Shown here one piece after another: positions 41,501 to 53,500 of a stretch of 64,000 bases of DNA; position 1 is the stretch's first letter, and each line of letters begins with the position of its first letter. The DNA comes from Symbiodinium natans (taxonomy: Eukaryota; Sar; Dinophyceae; Suessiales; Symbiodiniaceae). The stretch is from positions 266,415 to 330,414 of the forward strand of contig CAJNDS010002648.1 in the NCBI GenBank assembly GCA_905221605.1. The letters are read 5' to 3'. The notes beneath the pieces are model-generated. The model did no database searches. It was given only the letters and a program-made list of their open reading frames with translations, and was not told the DNA's origin. Position numbers and translations under genes: made by a program.

Positions 41501-44500
41501 TTAGGGTTTAGGGTTTAGGGTTAGGGGTTTAAGAGGGTGGATGGACGATTTAGCACGAGGTGCAGCGGTGGTAATTGAGGAGTCTAAAACGATCGCGAAT
41601 TCCGCATGCTTTTGGCTCCTGCCTGCATGGTTCGCGCGGCAGCTGAACCTCCTTGTCTTCGTAGCTGACTGGGTCCACCTTGCACTTTTTGGGAGACTAT
41701 AATCGCCCCCCTAGAACTGAAAGTGTGCCCTTTTTCTAGATCAGTGTTAGGGATCCTTTTTACTTTTTGGGTTATGGGCTTTCTTATATATGAACAAAAG
41801 GATCCTTTTTCTTCCTAGGGGAACAGGGATTAAGTTTTGGGGGCTTATGAACTCAGCAACGAAGTTGCGGTGGAGCTCAGGAGATGTATATGGAGAGCAA
41901 ATGGACATCCCGAGTGTTCCTCATGATGCACGACCCCTCAGCCAGTAGGCCGCAAGGAGGTTCACGGGTTTAGGGTCTCTGAACCCTAAACCTTATAAAC
42001 CCTAAACCCGAAACCCGAGACCCAAAACGCCCGCAACCCTGAGATGTTAGACAAGCAGCCCCGTACCCTAAGCAAACACCAAAGCCTAGGTCCCGAGTTC
42101 CGACCCTCATGAGCCCTACAAGCCCTTAACGAACCCTATAAGCCCTAAACCCAAGGCCTAGAACTCGAAACCTCAAGCCCTAAACCCCAAACCCTAAACC
42201 CTAAACCCTAAGCCCTAAGCCCTAAGCCCTAAGCCCTAAGCCCTCAGCCCTCAGCCCTCAGCCCTCAGCCCTAAACCCTGAACCCTAAACCCTAAACCCT
42301 AAACCCTAAACCCTAAACCCTAAACCCTAAACCCTAAACCCTACACCCTACACCCTACACCCTAAACCCTAAACCCTAAACCCTGAACCCTAAACCCTAA
42401 AACCCTAAACCCTGGACCCTACGTATTGAGCCGCTGCCACGCATCCCTGAGTCGATCGCGCCCGACTTGACTGCCTCCTCGGGAGGAAGCCCTCACCCAC
42501 AAACCCCAACAGCATGCTGATTTGAGGGCTTTTTGGGTTTTAGGGTTGTAGTTCGGGTTTTAGGGTTTTAGTTAGGGCCGGTTTGAGTTCGGGTTAGAGG
42601 GTTTGAGGGTTTTGGGGTTTTAGGGTTTAGGGTTGTAGGGTTAGAAGCTCACTTCTTGCTTTTCAGGGTTTTTGGGGATTAGGATGTCGGAGGTGGGTTA
42701 AGTGTCTTCAGAGTTTTCCTCGCTTAAGCACGTAGCTTGCATGTTGTGGGCTTTCGTTGGGTTTTCCTTAAGGAAAACCCTAAACCCTAAACCCTAAACC
42801 CTAAAACCTAAACCCTAAACCCTAAACCCTAAACCCTTTAGGGGTTTAGGGGCTTAGGGTTGCTAGGGTGTTGAGCCCCGGAACAATTAGGCTCTTAAGC
42901 CGCGAAGAAGATCCCATTCCCAGGCCGAGGTCAGAGTCCGAGCCATTGCAGCCACTTGGCTGCAGGGCTGGGCAGATTTAGGTTTGGGTAAGCTACACCC
43001 TAGACCCCAAAGTACCCTAGACCCTAATAATCCTAAATCCTGCAAACATGGGCCAATCCCTGAGTCCCGAAGACCCCGAGAAACACTCCTGAGGTCTGAA
43101 CTGTCAACTCCAGAGGGTTTTCGGGGTTTAGGGGTCTGTGGTTTTGGGGTTTACGTTTAGGGGTTTCAGGCCGGTGCAAGTGGTTGACGCGGCAGGGTCA
43201 GGGGCCAGGGGTTCGGGGTTTCGGTGGGTGTAAGCAGGTTTGCCGGATCTGGGGACAGGGTTGCAGGGGCTTAGGCCGGGTTTTGGGGGGTCCTAGGGTT
43301 TAGGGGTTTTTTAAGGCTTGAGGAGCTTTAGGGCTTATGGTTCGGCATCTTACTTTCAAGTCTGGGGAGGGTTTTGGGCTTGGGATTGTCGAGCTCACGC
43401 TCCCGCTGTACTCATTCTTGCACGCGTGCTGATGGTTCTTCATAGTTGCCGCTGTGCCCCTTACACTGTGCTTGGCAAGTAAATGGCAGATTGCATTGCG
43501 CACTCCGCGCCCCCAAGAGTACCACCATCCGATAGCTTTGGGGCGGTTGGCTTGTGTTAGCATTGCTGCCATACACGGTGCGCTTTGCGTTTTGGCCCGG
43601 TCTGTGTTATAGTCAGAAACCTAAACCCTAAACCCCTGCCCATAAACCCTAAACCCTAAACCCTAAACCCTAAACCCTAAACCCTAAACCCTAAACCCTA
43701 AACCCTAAACCCTAAACCCTAAACCCTAAACCCTAAACCCTACATCCTAAATTGTTGTGTATGCCGACGGAGCTCACAGTTAAGGCGATTACGCAGTGGT
43801 ACGCGCCCAACAGCAAGCTGTCTGACCAGATCAAGGACACGCGGCTGAAGCCAAGCCCGCTAGGGTTTAGGGTTTAGGGTTTAGGGTTTAGGGTTTAGGG
43901 TTTAGGGTTTAGGGTTTAGCGCCTTGAGATAATCAAGCTCTGCTACACATTATGGGGGTTTTGCGAAAACCGGGCTCCCTAATATAGTCCCCCAAATAGA
44001 AGGACTTCCTTATAACAGGGTACCCCAATAAGGTACCCCGAATTTCGGAAACCCCCACATGAAACAGAGTTAAAGACGTCCTAAACCCTTTTCTGTAAAC
44101 GACAAGTAGTGGCCCTCGCCATCACAGCAATGGTTCTGCACTCCTATGTAGTACCCCTTTACGGGAGTAGGACTACCCTAAACCTTAAGCCCTAAACTTA
44201 CAACCCTTCTATGCCTAACTTCCGATGCCTGACCCCAAAGGACCCACTCCAATGCCTTCCTCAGTGCCTTTACTTTCACCCTTCAGCCTCCCAGAAAGCC
44301 TGGAAAGTCTTGTTCATTACCTTACTCTAGCGCCCGGAAGCCCTAAAGCCTGAACCCTAAACCCGAAGCCTGAAACCCTAAACCCTAAAAACCAAAGCCT
44401 AAACCCTAAACCCTACACCCTAAACCCTAAACCTAACATCCAGAACTCGTTGAGAGCAAGCCTCAGCTCGCGCAGGCGAAGCTCGAGACCTTCGCCAAGT

Positions 44501-47500
44501 CTGCTATGCCTCACCTGGCCACTGGCCTGGAGGTTTAAGGGACCCTACCCCAAACCCTAAACCCCAAACCCTAAACCCCAAACCCTAAATTGAAATTTAA
44601 ACCCTAAATCCTAAATCCTAAACCCTGAGCCTAAGCCCGAAACCCTTGAACTCCATCAGAACCCTAAACCCTCTCTGAGGTGGAGCGAACCTTCGACGTG
44701 GTCCCGATGGTGTCCGCAGCCACGGTGCGGTGCCTGCGGCAAGCCCCGCTGGCGAAGCTGCTGGAGGAATTGGGTTTAGGGTTAGGGTTTAGGGTTTAGG
44801 GTTTAGGGTTTAGGGTTCAGGGTTTAGGGTTCAGGGTTTAGGGTTTAGGAAGTTTAGGAAGTAGGGTTTAGGGTTTAGGGTTTAGGAAGTTTAGGGTTTA
44901 GGGTTTAGGGTTTAGGGTTTAGGGTTTAGGGTTTAGGGTTTAGGGTTTAGGGGATTCCGAGTCGTTCGTTCGTACCTTGCAGGTGTGAGGTTTTGGGGAG
45001 GAATCTCAAGCCCGTTGCACCCTAAAAGTCCTACACCCCCCAAATGCTAAACCTTAAACTCTAAACCCTAAACCCTAAACCCTAAATCCCCCAAGCCATA
45101 AAGTCCTGAACCACCTCAATCCCTAAACGGGCTTTCGGGGTGCGCGGTTTAGAGTGTAACCCGAAACCCTGAACCTTTCAACACCCCCAGCCCCATCCCT
45201 TTGTCCTTGCGGGGACAGGCCTGCACCCCAAACCCTAAGCCCTAAACCCTAAACCATGAGGGCGTGTGCGAAATCGGAGACATGCTTCCTTGTCGTTTTA
45301 TCAGGCGCGCAGACAAGGCAGACGGCGCAGACGGCGCAGACTCTTGAAGAGAGCGGGCACTCCCAGAGCGTCGGACCTGGTTTGGCTGCTCGCGCGCACA
45401 GAGCGTCAAGAGTGGAGGCGGTACCAGCGCCCAGCTGCGCGGCGATGGCGATGGTGAGGGTGATGCTCCCCTAAACCCTAAACCCTAAACCCTAAACCCT
45501 AAACCCTAAACCCTAAACCCTAAACCCTAAACCCTAAACCCTAAACCCTAAACCCTAAACCCTAAACCCTAAACCTTGAGAATGCCCCAAGTCCCTAAAC
45601 CAAAGGGCTAAGGGGCTCGGGGGCTCGGGTCTGGGAGCTTCAAAGCCCTCCCCTCCCCCCCCGCCGGTTGTTCGTGCTTTCCCTTATTGGGTTTAAGAGG
45701 ACTTAAGACCCTTACCCTAAAACTTAAACCCTAAACCTTGAACCCTAAACCCTAAACCCTCAAACCTAAACCCTAAACCCTAAACCCTAAACCCTAAACC
45801 CTAAACCCTAAACCCTAAACCCTAAACCCTAAACCCTAAACCCCAGTTTTAGGAATATGTTGCAGCCGAGCAAAGTCAGGACAACCAGTTCGACACCATC
45901 GTCAACCTGGTGACTGCCGGCTTGGATGATGAGATCAGCCGGCCACCTAGGGGCTTAGGGGGGCCTAGAGTTTAGGGTTTAGGGTTTAGGGTTTAGGGTT
46001 TAGGGCTTAGAGGGCTCAGAGGTCTTAGGAGGCTTAGAGGGCTTAGAGGGCTTAGGGGGCTTAGGGGGCTTGGAGGGCTTAGAGGGCTTAACAGGGCTTA
46101 GGGGGCTTAGAGGGCTTAGAGGGCTTACATGGTTCAGGGTTTTGGCTTTTCGGCACGGGCAGTTCTCGGGTTTTCTTGGTTCTGGCAGGGCTCAGGGTTC
46201 TGCAGTGGGCAGGGTGGCCCTAAACCCTAAACCCTAAACCCTAAACCCTAAACCCTAAACCCTAAACCCTAAACCCTAAACCCTAAACCCTAAACCCTAA
46301 ACCCCAAACCCAAAACCCTAAACCCTAAACCCTACACCGGCACAAGGCGGCCCTGAACCCTAAATCCGAAGCCCTAAACTCTACACCCCTGCCAAAGACT
46401 GGGAATGCTTCGTAAATACGACTTCCCAGAAACTTTGTCATAGTTGGGTAGCATTTTACATCTTCAAGGGTACTTAGACCCAATAAGAAATAAACGACTA
46501 AAGTTGTAATACTATCCCAACCATGAACTAGGAAACCGACGGTTATCCGGAGGTAAATCAGTACTCCCTACAGCTCAACATAGAGGGTTTAGGGCTCGTA
46601 GTGTGCAGGTCTTGTCGAGAACCCAAACCCTAAACCCTAAACCCTAAACCCTAAACCCAAACCCTAAACGCTAAACCCTAAGCCCTAAACCCTAAACCCT
46701 AAACCCCAAACCCTAAACCCTAAACCCTAAACCCTAAACCCTACACCCTACACCCTAAACCCTAAACCCTGAACCATAAGCGCCTCCTCAAGAAGTCTTG
46801 CAAGTTGCCGTGGCCCGAGGGGAAGAGGCCGCGCTCTTCATCAACCAGCACGTGTTTACCGTCGCCTGGCCGATCTGAGGGTTCGTTCCGTCACATAGGG
46901 GACAGTTTAGGGTTGAGGGTTTAGGGTTGAGGGTTTAGGGTCTAGAGTTTAGGGTTATAGCAGCCTCTTATACTATACACAGTATACAGTGTGTATACAT
47001 CTACAGCCTCTTTTCGGATGCTTCTAAAACTGTCCTCTAGTGATCGTTGATGCGATGCCGCCAAACCCTGCCCCCAGACCCCTGACCCGCCATTTTTTCC
47101 CCTTAAACCCCAAGCCTGAAATCCTAAGCCCTCCACCCCCCACCCCCCCCCGCCCAAGCAAGGCCTCACATCAAAACCCTCTAAGCCCCCTCCACAAAAC
47201 CCCCCAAGCAAGGTCTTACATCAAAACCATCAACCCTACACCCAAGCCCAAAACCACGCTGAAAAGGTGTGTCCAAGACCTAAACCCTAATTAAACACTA
47301 TAACACTATAACACTATAACACTATAACACTATAACACTATAACACTATAACACTATAACACTATAACACTATAACACTATAACACTATAACACTATAGC
47401 ACTATGTATGTAGGACCTTTATGCGTTATTTGACGGTCCTGCTTCGCCTTCCAAAATTTTAAGGATTTTAAGGAATTTAGGGGTTTTCCAAAATATTAAA

Positions 47501-50500
47501 AGGACCACAAAATCCTTAATTTTGAAAGCCCGGACCTTTCAAAATTTTAAGGATTTTAAGGAATTTAAGGCCTTTTAAATTTCTTGAAATCCTTGAAATT
47601 TTGAAATAAAATTAAATTATTTTCCGGAAAGAGGCAGGCCCATTTAAAATTTTAAATATCCTCAAAATCCTGAAAAACCTTAAAATTTTGAAAGCCCGGA
47701 CCTTTCAAAATTTTAAGGATTTTAAGGTATTTCAGGCCTTTTAAATTTCTTAAAATCCTTAAAATCCTTAAAATTTTGAAAGAAAATTAGAATATTTTCC
47801 GGAAAGAGGCAGGCCCATTTAAAATTTTAAAAATCCTTAACATCCTGAAAAACATTAAAATTTTGAAAGCCCGGGCCTGTTAAAATTTTAAGGATTTTCA
47901 GGAATTTAAGGCCTTTTAAATTTCTTAAAATCCTTAAAATCCTTGAAATTTTGAAAGAAAATTAAACTATTTTCCGGAAAGAGGCAGGCCCATTTAAAAT
48001 TTTAAAAATCCTCAAAATCCTTAAAATCCTTAAAATCCTTAAAATTTTGAAAGGTTGGGGCTTTCAAAATTTTAAGGATTTTAAGTATTTTAAGGAGTTT
48101 TCAAATTTTAAATGGGCCTGACTCTTTCCGGAATATATTTTAATTTTATTTCAAAATTTTAAGGATTTTAAGGAATTTAAGGCCTTTTAAATTTCTTAAA
48201 ATCCTTAAAATCCTTAAGATTTTGAAAGAAAATTAAACTATTTTCCGGAAAGAGGCAGGCCCATTTAAAAGTTTAAAAATCCTTAAAATCCATAAAATCC
48301 TTAAAACCCTTAAAATTTTGAAAGGTTGGGGCTTTCAAAATTTTAAGGATTTTAAGGATTTTTCAAATTTTAAATGGGCCTGACTCTTTCCGGAATATAT
48401 TTAATTTTATTTCAAAATTTTAAGGATTTTCAGGATTTTTAGGAATTTAAAAGGCCTTAAATTCCTTAAAATCCTTAAAATTTTGAAAGGCCAGGGCTTT
48501 CAAAATTTTAAGGATTTTAAGGATTTTAAGGATTTTAAAATTTTCAATGGGCCTGCCTCTTTCCGGAAAATAATTTAATTTTCTTTCAAAATTTTTAAGG
48601 ATTTTAAGGATTTTAAGAAATTTAAAAGGCCTTAAATTCCTTAAAATCCTTAAAATTTTGAAAGGTCCGGGCTTTTAAGGTTTTTCAGGATTTTAAGGAT
48701 TTTAAGGATTTTCAAAATTTTTGAATGGGCTAGCCTCTTTCCGGAAAACAATTCAATTTTCTTTCAAAATTTTAAGGATTTTAAGGATTTTAAGAAATTT
48801 AAAAGGCCTTAAATTCCTTAAAATCCTTAAAAATTTAAAAGGCCCGGGCTTTCAAAATTTTAATGTTTTTCAGGATTTTAAGGATTTTTAAAATTTTAAA
48901 TGGGCCTGCCTCTTTCCGGAAAATTATTTTATTTTTATTTCACAATTGCAAGGATTTTAAGGATTTTAAGAAATTTAAAAGGCCTTAAATTCCTTAAAAT
49001 CCTTAAAATTTTGAAAGGTCCGGGCTTTCAAAATTTTAAGGATTTTAAGGATTTTAAGGATTTTCAAAATTTTTGAATGGGCTAGCCTCTTTCCGGAAAA
49101 TAATTCAATTTTCTTTCAAAATTTTAAGGATTTTAAGGATTTTAAGAATTTAAAAGGCCTTATATTCCTTAAAATCCTTAAAATTTTGAAAGGTCCGGGC
49201 TTTCAAAATTTTAAGGTTTTTCAGGATTTTAAGGATTTTTAAAATTTTAAATGGGCCTGACTTTTCCGGAAAATAAATTCATTTTTCCAATAGTTTTATT
49301 GAGTTTAGTTTTTTTTTTATTTTCTTTAAATGGGCCTGACCCTTTCCGGAAAATACTTGAATATTAGTTTAAATTTTGATAGATTTTAAGGAAACTAGGG
49401 GCATTTCAATATTTGAAAGGCCATGAAGTTCCATGGGTACGTTATATTTTTGGATTTTTGTTTGTAATTTTTAGCAAATAAACCATTTAAGTTTTTTTTT
49501 TTTTTTTTTTTTTTTTCCTGAAATTCTGAAAGCCTAGGCCTTACAAGAAAAATAAAAAAACAGCAACAAAAATACTCATTTAAAATATTTAAATGCGCTT
49601 CTTAGTCCTTTTAAAAAAGAACATTTTGTTTTGTTAATTCATAAGGCTTGTAAAAAAAGCCGGGGGTCCGGGGACGAGCGTTAACAAAAGCATTCCCCTT
49701 GAATATTTCTCCCGCGAAACTTTTCTCCCGCGAATTTTGGCGGGAGAAATTCCCGCGAGCTCTCCCTTGAGTTTTCCTGGTTTTCCCGTGGTTTCCCTTT
49801 GATTTTTTTTTGGTTTCCCTTCAGTTTCCCGTGAGAGTCAAAGCTTCCTTTTACTGTTCCCTTGGACTTCCCTTTGAACTTCCCTTGGTTTTCCCTCGGA
49901 TCCCCTTCGAAATTAAAACGCATCCCGCGAGAAATCTCGCAAGACTTCAAAAATAAGGGCTTCCTTTTCCCACGGGATTTCCCGCGAAGCAGGCCGTAGG
50001 CCCCGAGCTGTGGCTGTAGTCTGCAGGCCCCCGAGCTCTCTGACTGTAGCTCTCTCGCTGTAGTCACCAGGGTCCCGGGCTGTCTGGCTGTAGTCTGCAG
50101 GCCCCCGAGCTCTCTGACTGTAGAGTCTCCAGGCCCCCGGGCTCGCTGTAGTCACCAGGCCCCCGGGCTGTCTGGCTGTAGTCTGCAGGCCCCCGAGCTC
50201 TCTGACTGTAGTCTCCAGGCCCCCGGTCTCTCTCGCTGTAGTCACCAGGCCCCCGGGCTGTCTGGCTGTAGTCTGCAGGTCCCCGAGCTCTCTTACTGTA
50301 GTCTCCAGCCCCCCGGGCTCTCTCGCTGTAGTCACCAGGGTCCCGGGCTGTCTGGCTGTAGTCTGAGACTACAGGCCCCCGAGCTCTCTGTAGTCTCCAG
50401 GCCCCCGGTCTCTCTCGCTGTAGTCACCAGCTGTAGTCTGCAGGCCCCCGAGCTCTCTGACTGTAGTCTCCAGGCCCCCCACCTCTCTCGCTGTAGTCAC

Positions 50501-53500
50501 CAGGCCCCGGGCTGTCTGGCTGTAGTCTGCAGGCCCCCGAGCTCTCTGACTGTAGTCTCCAGGCCCCCGGTCTTTCTCGCTGTAATCCCCAGGCCCCCGG
50601 GCTGTCTGGCTGTAGTCTGCAGGCCCCCGAGCTCTCTGACTGCAGTCTCCAGGCCCTGTAGTCTGCAGGCCCCCGAGCTCTCTGACTGTAGTCTCCAGGC
50701 CCCCGGTCTCTCTCGCTGTAATTTCCAGGCCCCCGGGCTGTCTGGCTGTAGTCTGCAGCCCTGATCTTTTTGGCTAAGACTTAACATGAAGCCATTACAA
50801 CAGGGCTTTGGGAACTATAAAGGAATCCGGCCCAAAGGGCTTACTGTTAGTAACTATTCCGATTTCTATATTGAGTTGACGGGGTGAGCTTACCAACGCA
50901 GCCACATCTGGAGCTGGGGGCAACACATTGGCAAGCGCTGAGCGCGAAGAAGCGACGGACTCCCGCAGAACTGAAACCCAAAATTAGGGTTTAGTATCGG
51001 GGTCGGAACGACTACGAAGAGTATTCTCTTATGGTCCCTTGATAATTGTACTATCATAGTCCCCCAAAACCCTATTCTAATTACTAAGACCCTTAAACTG
51101 GGGTGTAGGGATGCTGCTCCGTGTCAGGACATTACAGCAACCCTATAGGGTTTAGGGTTCAGGGTATAGGGTTTAGAGTTTACAAGCCCGCAGGACTGTC
51201 CCGGTCCCCTTTCTGCCCCCTTAAGCTTGCTTGGCCAAATCTTAGTACTGGCCTAACATACATAATAACAAGATATAACAAGCACACCACATTTTTCGAG
51301 ATTTTTTTGGGGAACTTAAGGGAAACCCATCTGTTAAGCGCCCTTGGCCCTGTGGCAACATCTGCAAGCAAAATTCCGAAACCCTGCGAGTTTCTGAGGT
51401 TTAGAGTTTAGGGTTCAAGGTTTATTTAGGGTATAGGCTTCTAAGGCTTGAGGGTTACAGGTTTCGGCGCTGTGCTCATCACATGGCGAAGTCCTGAGGC
51501 ACAACTGTAATGAGGTGGCCATCCTGCCGAGTGATGCAAGGACCACGAATGTGTAGGCTGTTAATGAAGCAAGCATTCTCGCTTCCTTTAAAAACATTCG
51601 GCCTCTTGTCCTTCTCGTAAAAGGTGCAGCAGGTGAACATGTACCCTGCAAAACTGCAATGGTACAGAACCTTTGCGACTCCTTCAGGACTCGCCACCAG
51701 CACCACATCCCCAGACTTGATGAGTCGCCATCTGGGCAAGGTAACACTGCTGCTCCACTGCAAGCCCGGTGCCGCCGCCAGGTCAAAGTGCTTGCAGAAC
51801 ATATCTGCCAACATAGGATTGGCTGCCCTTGGGCTTTGTAAGCACGAACCGGGCACGAGCTCATTCGTGTCGAGTGCATCTGAATGTGTTAAAAACACTT
51901 CTTGAAGTAAATGTCTTTCGCTCCCTGTGTGGGAGTTTGTCTGAGCATTTGCAAAGCGTTTGAGCTCTTTGTGTCTCCTCTCATGGACAAAACATGCTAC
52001 GAGGGATTTGTTCCGGAGATACTGTGTGGCCAGATGCAGGGCGAGGTGGCCTTTGGGAAGGAAGGTGGCAGTGGGGTAACTGGACTGATAGGCCTCAAGA
52101 TGTGCTCGGATCGCCTGCCTCAGAACGGTGTGCTCCACATCTCCAGTGGCTGTCTTCTGCAAGATGTCCAGAACCCGGCATAGCAACATGAACGAATTGA
52201 TGGCATTGCGAGCTGCAGCCCCCAAGGGTCGTGCATCTCTAACCTCCTGCAGGCATAGCCTGAACACTGGGTAGAAACCGAGGGCTTCCGAGGCTGACGA
52301 TTTGATGTCGTAGTCCTTCGTCTTTTTCTTCTCCAGGAACTCCCTCACAGTGCGAATAACATGTCGGAGCATCTCTGCATGAGTTGTTGCACAGACAGTT
52401 CTTCGCTGCATGTGCTTCGAGCACGAATGCAGTTGCCTCATGAAGGATGCGCGCGATGCATATCAATTTTTGCTCACAGTCCTTATCTTTGCCTACTCAG
52501 CTGCAGCAGCCATGCCCTGTACCAGCGACAAGATCGCGCTGGCGCTGGAGGAGGAGTAGGTGGCTCAAGCGCAGGAAACGCAGCCTGCATAATACGCTCG
52601 CTCATTTTGTTTCGCGCTGTGGCTCACCCAACATCAAGGATAACACCAATGCTGAGGTTGAGCAAGCCAACCTTCGCGGTTTAGGGTTTAGAGTTTACAA
52701 GCCCGCAGGACTGTCCCGGTCCCCTTTCTGCCCCCTTAAGTAGGGTTTGGGGTTCAAGACTGTAAACCTTACAGGCATCCTGCGCCCTAATTAAACCCTA
52801 TACCACAGCTATTTGAGCTGAAGTGAATATACGCCAAACAAAAGATGAAGATGATGCGAGATAGGTCCTGCGCGACATGTGCGAAGCTGCGTCCCGGTGA
52901 CGTATCCTCAACATTTCGCGCAGCAGTGGTAAGTTGATCCCCTTCGTGGTTGACCTGAACTGTTCGCCGAACGCGCTCTGGCTAGAAGCACAGGTCACGC
53001 TTGGCGTCGGCCGCTGTAGTTTCCTAAGTGAGGAAGACAAGCTTCGAGGCGCCGGAGCCGTGCCGTTTTCAGGCATCGGCTTGGTCAACGAGTTGCTATT
53101 TGTTGCCCGCAAAGTTAGTGTCTTAAGATTGTTCACCGATTCTTGTATGATGGTCACTGATTATCCGAGAAGTTTTCGCAGGTCTTTTGCAATGGGTGCT
53201 GTCGCTGCTTTTTTTGTGTTGGCTCCTTCTCGGCGGGGCAGTGGCTTCTGCGGTCATGGGAGTGTCCGTGGCGGAGGTGGACTGTAGCGGGTTGTGCGGC
53301 TGCATGATTCCAATGCTTACGGTAAAGGCATGTGTCTCAAGGTGATTTTCTGCGGGAGTGTTTTCTGCACGAGACGGTTCAGGGCACTGCAGGACTCGCG
53401 TCCACTTCAGTTTGTGAAGAAGAGTACGAAGTTCGACAGGTTGTCGAACCGACATCTGTACGCGTTGAATGATAATGTACATGTGTTGAAAGAGTTAGGG

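Noticed and set aside
43300-43572. 90-codon - strand frame starting MAAMLTQANRPKAIGWWYSW
   Set aside because: Part has ordinary composition, but I see no motif or splice context and other frames are also open. Not enough to annotate.
49990-50757. CRISPR-like array
   Set aside because: The 30-bp units are contiguous with no unique spacers, and the genome is eukaryotic.
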